A stretch of DNA of 64,000 nucleotides, from the NCBI RefSeq assembly GCF_018119395.1, contig NZ_JAGPWD010000002.1, positions 186,001-250,000 on the forward strand. Direction: 5' to 3'. This document shows positions 56,227 through 64,000 of the stretch, in pieces; within the stretch, counting starts at the first letter, position 1, and each line of letters begins with the position of its first letter. The notes under the pieces were generated by a model, which worked only from the letters and a program-made list of their open reading frames with translations, had not been told where the DNA came from and did not search any database. This DNA is from Massilia sp. ZL223. Its GTDB lineage: Bacteria; Pseudomonadota; Gammaproteobacteria; Burkholderiales; Burkholderiaceae_D. The position numbers were made by a program, and so were the translations under genes.

Positions 56227-57249
56227 ATGAGTTTAACCGATGAAAAAACAATGCTGAAAAGTTTTGACGAGAGCCAGGCCCGCCGCGTGCTGGAGCTGGG
56301 GCGCGAGACCCTCGCCATCGAGGCCGACGCGATCCGCGCGCTGCATGCGCGCCTGGGCGACGACGACAGTTTCGTGCGCGCCGCCGACCTGCTGTACGCC
56401 TGCAAGGGCAGGGTAGTGGTGTCCGGCATGGGCAAGTCCGGCCACATCGGCCGCAAGATCGCCGCCACCCTGGCATCGACCGGCACCCCGGCGATGTTCG
56501 TCCACCCCGGCGAAGCCGCGCACGGCGACCTGGGCATGGTCACGCCGAACGACATCTTCATCGCCATCTCGAATTCGGGCGAGTCGAGCGAGCTGCTCGA
56601 CATCCTGCCGGCCGTCAAGCGCATGGGCACGCACGTGATCGCCATGACCGGCAAGCCGGCCTCGCGCCTGGCGCAGCTGGCCGAGATCCACCTGAACATC
56701 GCGGTGGACAAGGAAGCCTGCCCCCTGAACCTGGCCCCGACCACCAGCACCACCGTGACGCTCGCCATGGGCGACGCGCTGGCGGTGGCGCTGCTCGACG
56801 CGCGCGGCTTCCGCGAGGAAGACTTCGCGCTGTCGCACCCGGGCGGGGCCCTCGGCCGCCGTCTCCTGACCCACGTGCGCGACGTGATGCGCAGCGGCGC
56901 GGCGATCCCCGCCGTGGCGCCGGAAGTCCCGCTGGCCAAGGCCCTGCTCGAGATCACCCAGAAGGGCATGGGCATGACCGCCGTGGTCGACGCCGACAAG
57001 CGCCCGATCGGCGTGTTCACCGACGGCGACCTGCGCCGCCTGATCGAGCGCATGCACGACTTCTCCAACCTGACCATCCGCGACGTCATGCACGCCAACC
57101 CGCGCCGCGTGCATCCGGACCAGCTGGCCGTGGACGCGGTCGCCGTGATGGAAGAATTCCGCATCAACCAGATGCTGGTGGTGGACGAGGACGACCGCCT
57201 GGTCGGCGCCCTGCACATCCACGACCTGACCCGCGCCAAGGTGATCTGA
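56227..57249 (+). CDS. kdsD: D-arabinose-5-phosphate isomerase (KdsD/KpsF)
   Basis: A 340-residue enzyme converting ribulose 5-phosphate to arabinose 5-phosphate, the first step of Kdo synthesis for LPS. It has a SIS domain (about 40-180; VSGMGKSGHIGRKIA, ISNSGESSELLDIL) and two CBS domains (about 200-335; DVMRSGAAIPAV, IRDVMHANPRRVHPDQ). The ATG at 56227 is chosen; another at 56251 is possible. Its stop overlaps the kdsC start by one base, opening the kds-lpt cluster. Confidence 0.95.
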   Translation: MSLTDEKTMLKSFDESQARRVLELGRETLAIEADAIRALHARLGDDDSFVRAADLLYACKGRVVVSGMGKSGHIGRKIAATLASTGTPAMFVHPGEAAHGDLGMVTPNDIFIAISNSGESSELLDILPAVKRMGTHVIAMTGKPASRLAQLAEIHLNIAVDKEACPLNLAPTTSTTVTLAMGDALAVALLDARGFREEDFALSHPGGALGRRLLTHVRDVMRSGAAIPAVAPEVPLAKALLEITQKGMGMTAVVDADKRPIGVFTDGDLRRLIERMHDFSNLTIRDVMHANPRRVHPDQLAVDAVAVMEEFRINQMLVVDEDDRLVGALHIHDLTRAKVI

Positions 57250-57779
57250 TGCTGCCGCTCGCACACATGGAACGCGCCAAGCGCGTGAAGGTCATGATCT
57301 TCGACGTCGACGGCGTGCTCACCGACGGCAGCCTCACCTACGGCCCGGACGGCGAAGTCACCAAGACCTTCAACGTGCTCGACGGCCTGGGCATCCAGCT
57401 GCTGAACAAGACCGGCGTGCAGACCGCCATCATCAGCGCGCGCAATTCGCCGATCGTGGTCAAGCGCGCCGCCGACCTGGGCATCACCCACGTGTGGCAG
57501 GGCTTCCACGACAAGCGCATCGGCTTCGCCGAGCTGCTCGCGAAAACCGGCGTGACGCCGGAGGAATGCGGCTACATCGGCGACGACGTGATCGACCTGC
57601 CGCTGTTCACGCGCGTGGGCTTCGCCGTCACCGTGCCCTCGGGCCATCCGGAAGTCCAGCACCGCGCCCACTACGTGACGCGCAACGCGGGCGGCCGCGG
57701 CGCCGTGCGCGAAGTGTGCGACCTGGTGATGCGCGCCCAGGGCACCTACGAACAGGCGCTCGCGCCTTACTTCGCCTGA
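57249..57779 (+). CDS. kdsC: 3-deoxy-D-manno-octulosonate 8-phosphate phosphatase
   Basis: A 176-residue HAD-family phosphatase that releases phosphate from Kdo 8-phosphate. The nucleophile motif is FDVDGVLTDG (near 17-26), motif II is SARNSPIV, and motif IV is GDDVIDLPLF. It overlaps kdsD by one base. Confidence 0.96.
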   Translation: MLPLAHMERAKRVKVMIFDVDGVLTDGSLTYGPDGEVTKTFNVLDGLGIQLLNKTGVQTAIISARNSPIVVKRAADLGITHVWQGFHDKRIGFAELLAKTGVTPEECGYIGDDVIDLPLFTRVGFAVTVPSGHPEVQHRAHYVTRNAGGRGAVREVCDLVMRAQGTYEQALAPYFA

Positions 57780-57793
57780 TTCACCGACGCGCC

Positions 57794-58405
57794 ATGGCCG
57801 CCTACCTCACCAACAAGCGCACCGCGCACCGCTGGAAGCTGCTGACGATCATGATGATCGCGGTGTTCTGCGCCTTCGGCAGCTTCTGGCTGCTGCAGGC
57901 CTTCGACGGCGACGACACGAATGCGCGCCTGGGCGGGCCGCCGACCGAACCCGACTACATCGTCGAGAACTTCTCCTTCGTGCGCATGACCGAAGGCGGC
58001 CAGCCGAGCTACCTGGTGTCGGGCAAGCGCCTGACCCACATCCCCGAGGGCGACGTCTCGACCGTGGTGCAGCCGGTGCTGCGCGGCGTCGAGCCGGGCC
58101 GCCCGGCCATGACCGTCACCGCCGACAGCGCGCGCATCTACCACCAGGAGCATCGCGTCGACATGCTCGGCAACGTCGACCTGCAGCGCCCGCGCACGGC
58201 CACCTCGGAAGCGCTGCGCGTGCGCACCCAGTCCCTGACCGCCTTGCCCGACGAAGAAATCCTCAAGACCGATCAGCCGATCGAGATGCAGCTGGGCGCC
58301 TCCAGCGTGCGCGGCACCGGCATGGTGGCCAACAACGCGACCCAGAAGATGCACATCGCCAGCCGCGGCCAGATCGTCTATCCGCCGCGCGGCGCCCGAC
58401 AATGA
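57794..58405 (+). CDS. lptC: LPS export ABC transporter periplasmic protein LptC
   Basis: A 203-residue bitopic protein with one N-terminal membrane segment (near residues 15-35) and a periplasmic beta-jellyroll ([24 protein letters not shown] onward, in short pieces). It passes LPS from LptB2FG to LptA. The ATG at 57794 is chosen on family length; the frame is open further upstream within kdsC. The following gene overlaps or starts just after it. Confidence 0.92.
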   Translation: MAAYLTNKRTAHRWKLLTIMMIAVFCAFGSFWLLQAFDGDDTNARLGGPPTEPDYIVENFSFVRMTEGGQPSYLVSGKRLTHIPEGDVSTVVQPVLRGVEPGRPAMTVTADSARIYHQEHRVDMLGNVDLQRPRTATSEALRVRTQSLTALPDEEILKTDQPIEMQLGASSVRGTGMVANNATQKMHIASRGQIVYPPRGARQ

Positions 58406-58437
58406 AGGCGCCGCGTCAACCCAGGACCCAGCACACC

Positions 58438-59004
58438 ATGAAGAAACTATTCGCTGCCGTTTGCCTTTCCCTGCTGTCGCTCACGGCCTTCGCCGAGCGC
58501 GCCGACTCGCTCAAGCAGGCCGTCATCAACTTCGATTCGCTCGACGTCGACGAAGTCACCCAGACCCGCATCCTGACCGGCAACGTGGTCGTCACCCGCG
58601 GCACCCTGGTGCTCAAGTCGGACCGCGCGCTGGTGAAGGAAACCCCGGAAGGCTACATGAGCGTGACCCTGACCGCGAACCCGGGCAAGGTCGCCACCTT
58701 CCGCCAGAAGCGCGACGGCGGCCCCGACCTGTGGGTCGAAGGCCAGGCCCAGCGCATCGAATACGACGAGCGCTCCGAGATGGTCAAGCTGTTCGCCGAC
58801 GCCGTGGTCAAGGAGCTGGAAAGCAAGCGCGTGACCAACGAGATCATCGCCCCCTTCATCTCCTACGACAACCGCAAGGAAGTGGCCAGCGTGCGCAACG
58901 ACGCCAGCGGCCAGAGCAAGGTGGGTGGCGGCCGCGGCACCCTGATCCTGTCGCCCAAGCGCACCACCGCTCCGGCGGCGCCGGCTCCGGCAGGGAAGCC
59001 CTGA
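58438..59004 (+). CDS. lptA: LPS transport periplasmic protein LptA
   Basis: A 188-residue protein with a signal peptide ([19 protein letters not shown]) and an OstA-like beta-jellyroll ([21 protein letters not shown] and [13 protein letters not shown], in short pieces). It forms the periplasmic bridge for LPS. An ATG at 58402 overlaps the lptC stop and gives 12 extra residues, but the signal peptide favours 58438. The Ala/Pro C-terminal tail is unremarkable. Its stop overlaps lptB (TGATGG). Confidence 0.92.
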   Translation: MKKLFAAVCLSLLSLTAFAERADSLKQAVINFDSLDVDEVTQTRILTGNVVVTRGTLVLKSDRALVKETPEGYMSVTLTANPGKVATFRQKRDGGPDLWVEGQAQRIEYDERSEMVKLFADAVVKELESKRVTNEIIAPFISYDNRKEVASVRNDASGQSKVGGGRGTLILSPKRTTAPAAPAPAGKP

Positions 59005-59759
59005 TGGAGGCGCGCGACAGCGGCAGCACCCTGATCGTCAAGGGCCTGCAGAAAAGCTACGGCAAGCGCCTGGTGGTGCGCGACGTCTCGCTCCAGGTCG
59101 AGTGCGGCGAAGTGGTCGGCCTGCTGGGCCCGAACGGCGCCGGCAAGACCACGTCCTTCTACATGATCGTCGGCCTGGTGCCCTCGGACGCCGGCTCGAT
59201 CGACATCAACGGCACCGATATCTCGAGCCTGCCGATCCACCGGCGCGCGGTGCTGGGCCTGTCCTACCTGCCGCAGGAAGCCTCGGTGTTCCGCAAGCTC
59301 ACCGTCGAGGAGAACATCCGCGCTGTGCTGGAACTGCAGCAGGTCGATGGCCGGCCGCTGGGCAAGGACGAGATCAGCGAGCGCCTCGACACCCTGCTGG
59401 CCGAGCTGCAGATCGAGAAGCTGCGCGAGAACCCGGCCATGTCGCTGTCGGGCGGCGAACGGCGCCGGGTGGAGATCGCGCGCGCGCTGGCGACCAACCC
59501 GCGCTTCGTGCTGCTCGACGAGCCCTTCGCCGGCGTGGATCCGATCGCGGTGATCGAGATCCAGCGCATCGTGCGCTTCCTGAAGGAGCGCAAGATCGGC
59601 GTGCTCATCACCGACCACAATGTCCGCGAGACGCTCGGCATCTGCGACCGCGCCTACATCATCAACCAGGGCGCGGTGCTGGCCTCGGGCCGGCCGGATG
59701 ATATTATCGCCAACGAATCCGTGCGCCGCGTCTATCTGGGTGAACACTTCCGCATGTAG
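59004..59759 (+). CDS. lptB: LPS export ABC transporter ATP-binding protein LptB
   Basis: A 251-residue ABC ATPase powering LPS extraction with LptFG. Walker A is GPNGAGKTT, the Q-loop is LPQEASVF, the signature is LSGGERRR, Walker B is [13 protein letters not shown], and the switch His is in TDHNVRE. lptF and lptG are not in the window, as usual. It starts on the last base of the lptA stop, and rpoN follows 2 bases after its own stop. Confidence 0.97.
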   Translation: MEARDSGSTLIVKGLQKSYGKRLVVRDVSLQVECGEVVGLLGPNGAGKTTSFYMIVGLVPSDAGSIDINGTDISSLPIHRRAVLGLSYLPQEASVFRKLTVEENIRAVLELQQVDGRPLGKDEISERLDTLLAELQIEKLRENPAMSLSGGERRRVEIARALATNPRFVLLDEPFAGVDPIAVIEIQRIVRFLKERKIGVLITDHNVRETLGICDRAYIINQGAVLASGRPDDIIANESVRRVYLGEHFRM

Positions 59760-59761
59760 AC

Positions 59762-61246
59762 ATGAAACAGTCCCTGCAACTCCGCACATCGCAGCATCTT
59801 GCACTGACGCCGCAACTCCAGCAGTCGATCCGGCTGCTGCAGCTGTCCACGCTCGAGCTGCACCAGGAGATCGAGCAGATCCTGTCCGACAATCCCCTGC
59901 TCGAGCGGCTCGACGACCCGCTCGACCGTTCGGTGCGCCTGCTGGCCGACGGCGCCATCAATAACGCGCCCGCCACTGGCGAAGCGCCCGCCGCTCCCGC
60001 GCAGGAAGGCGAGGGCGCGTCGGAGGCCTCCGCCGCCTCGGGCGAGAACGGCGAAGGCTTCGAAGGCGGCGACGGCGAGCGCGACGCGCCGGACGCCGAC
60101 TGGGGTTCGGGCGGCGGCGCGGGCGGGGGCGAGGACGAAGACGGCCGCCCGCAGCTGGAAGCAAGTTCCGTCACCTTGCGCGAGCACCTGATGGAGCAGA
60201 TCCGTGTCACCGGCTGTTCCGCGCGCGACCGCGCGCTGGCCGAGCTGGTCATCGACGCGCTGGACGACAACGGCTACCTGGAAGAACCGCTGGACGAGAT
60301 CCATGCGCGCCTGCCGGAAGAGCTCGAGATCGAGATGGACGAGCTGCGCTGCGCGCTGGCGCTGGTGCAGAGCCTGGACCCGGTGGGCGTGGGCGCGCGC
60401 AGCGCGGGCGAATGCCTGGCGCTGCAGATCCGCCGTATGCAGGGCGTGCCCCTGGTGACGCGCCGCCTGGCGCTGAAGATCGTCGAAGGCTACCTGAGCT
60501 GGTTCGCCCAGCGCGAGTACAGCAAGCTCAAGAAGGCGCTGGATTGCGACGACGAAGACTTGCGCGAGGTGCAAGCCGTGGTGCGCCAGTGCAATCCTCA
60601 TCCGGGCGCGGCCTTCGCCTCGAACGTGTCAGACTACGTGGTACCGGATGTGATCGTGCGCCGCGCCAAGAACGGCTGGGCCGTGATGCTGAACCCGGAC
60701 GTGATGCCGCGCCTGCGGGTGAACAGCCTGTATGCGTCGCTGATGAAGCAGGGCAAGTGCGAAGGGCAGATGAACGCCCAGCTGCAGGAAGCGAAATGGC
60801 TGATCAAGAATATGCGTCAGCGTTTCGATACGATTTTGCGTGTGGCAGAGGCGATTGTGGAGCGCCAGAAGAACTTTTTCTCCCACGGCGCGGTTGCGAT
60901 GCGTCCCCTTGTTTTACGTGAGATTGCTGATACACTAGGCCTACACGAAAGCACAATTTCTCGTGTTACAACGCAGAAGTACATGCTGACCCCGCACGGC
61001 ATGTTCGAGTTGAAATACTTCTTCGGAAGCCACGTCGCCACCGAAGCGGGGGGAGAAGCCTCCTCGACGGCGATCCGCGCTCTCATTGCGCAATTGACAG
61101 GAGCAGAAGACCCTAAGAATCCTTTATCCGATAGCAAGATCGCGGAGATGCTCGGGGAACAAGGCATGGTCATTGCGCGCAGGACGGTCGCCAAATACCG
61201 AGAAGCGCTCAAGATCCCTCCCGTCAGCCTCCGCAAAGCCTTGTAA
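59762..61246 (+). CDS. rpoN: RNA polymerase sigma-54 factor
   Basis: A 494-residue sigma-54. Region I is Gln/Leu-rich ([21 protein letters not shown], in short pieces) and contacts activators. An acidic, Gly/Glu-rich region II lies near 75-135, then come the core-binding domain and the helix-turn-helix ([12 protein letters not shown] near 390). The RpoN box [10 protein letters not shown] near 475 reads the -24 element. It follows lptB by 2 bases, and hpf follows, the classic lptB-rpoN-hpf order. Confidence 0.97.
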   Translation: MKQSLQLRTSQHLALTPQLQQSIRLLQLSTLELHQEIEQILSDNPLLERLDDPLDRSVRLLADGAINNAPATGEAPAAPAQEGEGASEASAASGENGEGFEGGDGERDAPDADWGSGGGAGGGEDEDGRPQLEASSVTLREHLMEQIRVTGCSARDRALAELVIDALDDNGYLEEPLDEIHARLPEELEIEMDELRCALALVQSLDPVGVGARSAGECLALQIRRMQGVPLVTRRLALKIVEGYLSWFAQREYSKLKKALDCDDEDLREVQAVVRQCNPHPGAAFASNVSDYVVPDVIVRRAKNGWAVMLNPDVMPRLRVNSLYASLMKQGKCEGQMNAQLQEAKWLIKNMRQRFDTILRVAEAIVERQKNFFSHGAVAMRPLVLREIADTLGLHESTISRVTTQKYMLTPHGMFELKYFFGSHVATEAGGEASSTAIRALIAQLTGAEDPKNPLSDSKIAEMLGEQGMVIARRTVAKYREALKIPPVSLRKAL

Positions 61247-61302
61247 CAGCGCTGCCCACTCCTGCCTTGTGCCTGGGCGGCGCGCTTTTCAAAGGAGTGT
61301 GT

Positions 61303-61662
61303 ATGAACCTCACAATCAGTGGCCACCATCTCGAAGTGACTCCCGCTATCCGTGAATACGTTCAGAATAAGCTCGAGCGCATCATCAGGCATTTCGATCA
61401 AGTGATCGATACCCATGTCTTCCTCGCCGTCGACAACCTCACTGAAAAAGAAAAAAGGCAAAAAGCGGAGATTAACGTCCAGGTGTCCGGGAAGACCCTG
61501 CACGTGGCGAGTGTCGCCCAAGACCTGTATGCCGCGATCGACACGCTGATGGACAAGCTGGATCGGCAGGTTCTGAAACACAAGCAGATGTTGAAAGACC
61601 ATAACCACCAGGCGATCAAACGCCTGCCGGATCAAGGCAGCGAAGAAGCCGCTGCGGCCTGA
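61303..61662 (+). CDS. hpf: Ribosome hibernation promoting factor (short HPF/RaiA family)
   Basis: A 119-residue protein with the beta-alpha-beta-beta-beta-alpha fold (LTISGHHLEVTPAIREYV, ALDTLMDKLDRQ-like helix). It binds the 30S decoding region and promotes hibernating ribosomes. Its length fits short HPF. The ATG at 61303 is preceded by GGAG. A terminator follows. Confidence 0.95.
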   Translation: MNLTISGHHLEVTPAIREYVQNKLERIIRHFDQVIDTHVFLAVDNLTEKEKRQKAEINVQVSGKTLHVASVAQDLYAAIDTLMDKLDRQVLKHKQMLKDHNHQAIKRLPDQGSEEAAAA

Positions 61663-61684
61663 CAGGCAGCAGGGCATACCAGCT

Positions 61685-61711
61685 AAGGGCGTCTGAGGGG
61701 GCGCCCTTTTT
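61685..61711 (+). terminator. Rho-independent terminator after hpf
   Basis: AAGGGCG (61685-61691) pairs with CGCCCTT (61702-61708) across a 10-base loop, followed by TTT. It ends the kds-lpt-rpoN-hpf cluster. Confidence 0.8.
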
Positions 61712-61742
61712 GCATCCAGCCTTTCCTTTGCCGCATTCCTCC

Positions 61743-63008
61743 CTAGCGAGCGGCGACGCTCCCGAGCTGCCTGGGCGCAGCGCCCGGGTCGGCTACCAAT
61801 GTCCACAGGAAACAAGAGATCAGCAGGGCCGTGCCGGAGATCAGGAACAATGTGTGGGCGCCGGCGCCTTTCGCGAGAAGAAAGCCGACCTGGGTGGTGG
61901 CCAGCTGCGGGATCACGACCGACAGGTTGAAGATGCCCATGAAGAAGCCCATGCGCTGGCGGTCGATTTTTTCGCTCATGATGGCGAACGGCAGGCTGAT
62001 GACGGCGCCCCAGCCGATGCCGGCGACCGCCATCAGCACGTACAGCGAGGCCTGGCTGCGCGCGAACAAGGCGATGGCGAGACAGGCGCCGGCCATGAGG
62101 GCCAGGCAGGCGGCATGCACCCTGACACGCCCGAACCTGCCCGATGCGCGCGGGAGCGCCAGCGCCGGCACGATGAAGCCGACGACGTTCATGATGGCGA
62201 AGGAGACGGCAACGACCTTTCCGGATGCGGCCGCTCCCGCGGCGGCCGCGGGAACGAGATAGGCCTGCACGAAGGCGATCAGGTAGACGAAGATCGCCTG
62301 GATTCCGAACCACGCGAACCCATGGGCGATCCAGATCTTCCATAGTTCCGGCCACTCGGTGCCGGTGGAGACGCTCGCATGCGCTGTTTCCGTTTTCGCG
62401 AGCACAGGCGCTTCCTTCACGAACAGCGTGGCGCAGGCGAACACCAGGACGATCAGGCAGCCGGCCTGGATCAGCGTCTCGTTGCCGATGAAAGCGCCGA
62501 TCAGGTAGGCGACCACTCCCCAGAATCCCGACATGGCCTGCATCCACGAGAATCCCCGGGTCCGGGATTCGCCCTCCGGCGTCAGGTCCGCGATCAGGGC
62601 GCGCGCCGGATTCAGGCCGATATTGATGGACAAGTCGAGCGCCAGGGCGACGGCGCCGGCGACGATCACCAGGTCGGCGATGCCCAGGGCGCCGGCCAGC
62701 TTGTCGATCTTCGTCAGCAGATAGAGCGAGAGGGAGGAGGTGATGCCGGCGAGCAGGATGAACGGACGGCGGCGTCCGCCCCACAGCCAGGTCCTGTCGC
62801 TGGACAAGCCGACCAGCACCTGCCCGAGCATGCCGGCTACCGGGCCGGCGGCCCAGACGATCCCGATCTCGTGGATGGCGAGGTGGTATCTGGTGCTGAG
62901 CAGCCAGCTGAGCGCCGAGATCTGGACGCACAAGGCGAAACCCATGGCGGTGGCGGGCAGGCTGTTGAGGACGAGGCTGGCCTTCGAGGCAGGGGAGGGC
63001 TTGTTCAT
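61743..63008 (-). CDS. MFS transporter
   Basis: A 421-residue protein with about 12 membrane segments. The loop between TM2 and TM3 reads GLSSDRTWLWGGRRRPFILLAG, with DRTWLWGGRRRPF typical of sucrose-transporter-like (SLC45/GPH-type) MFS proteins. A sugar substrate is therefore likely but unproven. It is on the same strand as, and 43 bases downstream of, the ABC exporter gene. Confidence 0.85.
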   Translation of the reverse strand: MNKPSPASKASLVLNSLPATAMGFALCVQISALSWLLSTRYHLAIHEIGIVWAAGPVAGMLGQVLVGLSSDRTWLWGGRRRPFILLAGITSSLSLYLLTKIDKLAGALGIADLVIVAGAVALALDLSINIGLNPARALIADLTPEGESRTRGFSWMQAMSGFWGVVAYLIGAFIGNETLIQAGCLIVLVFACATLFVKEAPVLAKTETAHASVSTGTEWPELWKIWIAHGFAWFGIQAIFVYLIAFVQAYLVPAAAAGAAASGKVVAVSFAIMNVVGFIVPALALPRASGRFGRVRVHAACLALMAGACLAIALFARSQASLYVLMAVAGIGWGAVISLPFAIMSEKIDRQRMGFFMGIFNLSVVIPQLATTQVGFLLAKGAGAHTLFLISGTALLISCFLWTLVADPGAAPRQLGSVAAR

Positions 63009-63051
63009 GCGAGGGGAGTCTTGAAAGTCTGTCTTGCGCAGGCCATGCGGC

Positions 63052-64000
63052 CTACGACACGGCTTGCGCTTCTTCGATGCGGCGGCCAGGATCGACCGAT
63101 TGCATCATCTCGATCACAGCGCCGTCCTTGATCTTGATGATGCGCTGCGCGCCCTTGATCGTCTCCGGGCGGTGCGCGATGATCATGCGCGTCACGTCCA
63201 TGCGCTTGAGCGCTTCCGTGATCAGCTTTTCGTTGTCGACGTCGAGATGGCTGGTGGCCTCGTCGAGCGCGAGGATCTTCGGCTGCTTGTACAGCGCCCG
63301 CGCCAGCAGCAGGCGCTGCTTCTGTCCTCCCGACAGGCCGGTGCCCAGGTCGCCCACCAGGGTGTGGAAACCCATCGGCATCCTGACGATCTCCTCGTGC
63401 AGGTTGGCGAGCCTGGCGCACTGCTCGACGCGCTCCCGGTCCGGCAGCGTATCGAAGAAGGTCACGTTGTCGGTGAGGCTGCCCGACAGCAGCGCGTCGT
63501 CCTGCATGACGGTGCCGATCTTCTTGCGCACGTTCGCCAGGCCGAGCTGGCGAATCGGAATGCCGCCGTAGCGCACCTCGCCCTCGGTCGGCTGCTGCAG
63601 GCCGAGCGCGATCTTGAGCAGGGTCGTCTTGCCCGCGCCCGAGGGCCCGGTGATGGCCACGCTTTCCCCGGAGCGGATGGTCAGGTTGACGTCCTTGAGT
63701 ACCCAGGGCTCGCCCGTCGCATAGCGGAAGCTGACGTTGCGCAGTTCGATCGACGGCTCCAGGTGTTCGAGGTCGTTGTAGGGAATGTTGCCGTCCTCGG
63801 TGTCGCGTTCGCGTTCCGTCAGGACGATGTCGCCCAGGCGCTCGGTGTGCAGGCTGAGCATGCGCAGCTGCACGGTGTAATTGATCAGGCCCGCGACCCG
63901 GCCGGTGAACTGGCCCTTGTAGCTGAGGAAGGCGAACAGCATGCCGACCGAGATCCCGCCCGCCACGCCGGTCTGGCCGTGGATCACCATGCGCGCACCG
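63052..64000 (-). CDS. Bacteriocin-type ABC exporter (peptidase-containing family), C-terminal part
   Basis: The gene is cut by the window end; the frame is open through base 64000. What is visible is the end of the membrane domain (FLSYKGQFTGRVAGLINYTVQLRML, in the style of colicin V-type exporters) and a full ATPase domain. Walker A is GPSGAGKTT, the signature is LSGGQKQR, Walker B is ILALDEATSHLD, and the switch His is in IIAHRPET. The SLHTERLGDIVL segment is typical of exporters with an N-terminal C39 peptidase that processes double-glycine leaders; that part would lie beyond the window. It probably secretes a peptide. Confidence 0.85.
   Translation of the reverse strand, partial: GARMVIHGQTGVAGGISVGMLFAFLSYKGQFTGRVAGLINYTVQLRMLSLHTERLGDIVLTERERDTEDGNIPYNDLEHLEPSIELRNVSFRYATGEPWVLKDVNLTIRSGESVAITGPSGAGKTTLLKIALGLQQPTEGEVRYGGIPIRQLGLANVRKKIGTVMQDDALLSGSLTDNVTFFDTLPDRERVEQCARLANLHEEIVRMPMGFHTLVGDLGTGLSGGQKQRLLLARALYKQPKILALDEATSHLDVDNEKLITEALKRMDVTRMIIAHRPETIKGAQRIIKIKDGAVIEMMQSVDPGRRIEEAQAVS

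Noticed and set aside
54273..56243. 656-residue open frame opposite the CPA2 antiporter
   Set aside because: Its His/Gln/Arg-rich translation is the typical shadow of a leucine- and alanine-rich membrane protein.

Overview
The window is one stretch of a high-GC betaproteobacterial chromosome, most likely from the family Oxalobacteraceae (Massilia/Janthinobacterium-like). This placement is inferred from gene order and protein character, not from a search. The supporting blocks are mutM - TPR lipoprotein - lolB - ispE - tRNA-Gln - prs - rplY - pth, pilMNOPQ beside aroK/aroB and dgt, hemB - engB next to cytochrome c4 - resB - ccsB, and kdsD - kdsC - lptC - lptA - lptB - rpoN - hpf. I see no prophage, insertion sequence, rRNA or CRISPR array.

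Layout. Bases 1-4.2 kb: the end of a LysR-type regulator, a small coupled unknown gene, a Tat-exported beta-helix protein and a PhoD-like phosphatase. 4.2-8.3 kb: two complete ECF41-type sigma factor / AhpD-like carboxymuconolactone decarboxylase modules, with a GNAT acetyltransferase and a small unknown ORF between them. Three exact copies of the ECF41-type promoter (TGTCACA-N16-CGTC) lie in front of the transcription units. 8.4-14.4 kb: haem and cytochrome c biogenesis (hemB, engB, cytochrome c4, resB, ccsB). 14.4-18.1 kb: small accessory genes and a D-lactate dehydrogenase. 18.2-21.7 kb: msrPQ, lysA, lptM, cyaY. 21.9-29.7 kb: a class A penicillin-binding protein divergent from the type IV pilus operon pilMNOPQ. 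29.8-34.9 kb: a large Ig-like lipoprotein, a continuous aroK-aroB reading frame and dgt. 34.9-38.8 kb (minus strand): mutM, a dynamin-like GTPase and mutY. 38.9-45.0 kb: TPR lipoprotein, lolB, ispE, tRNA-Gln, prs, rplY, pth. 45.1-52.9 kb: a mixed accessory region with a transglutaminase-like protein, a patatin-like protein, a Tae4/Tai4 type VI effector-immunity pair, ychF, a membrane-anchored glutaredoxin-like protein, a subclass B3 metallo-beta-lactamase and a MOSC protein. 53.0-61.7 kb: diguanylate cyclase, CPA2 antiporter and the Kdo/LPS-transport/rpoN cluster. 61.7-64.0 kb: an MFS transporter and the C-terminal part of a bacteriocin-type ABC exporter that runs off the window.

How the genes work together. 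Much of the window is envelope biology: LPS precursor supply and transport (kdsDC, lptCAB, lptM), lipoprotein sorting (lolB), peptidoglycan synthesis (ponA), type IV pili, repair of oxidised periplasmic proteins (msrPQ) and cytochrome c assembly. The accessory genes add stress sensing (two ECF41 modules), interbacterial competition (Tae4/Tai4, possibly the edge ABC exporter) and antibiotic resistance (B3 beta-lactamase). The most interesting points are the two ECF41 modules with identical promoters, the orphan Tae4/Tai4 pair, the fused AroK-AroB frame and the dynamin-like GTPase placed between mutM and mutY.
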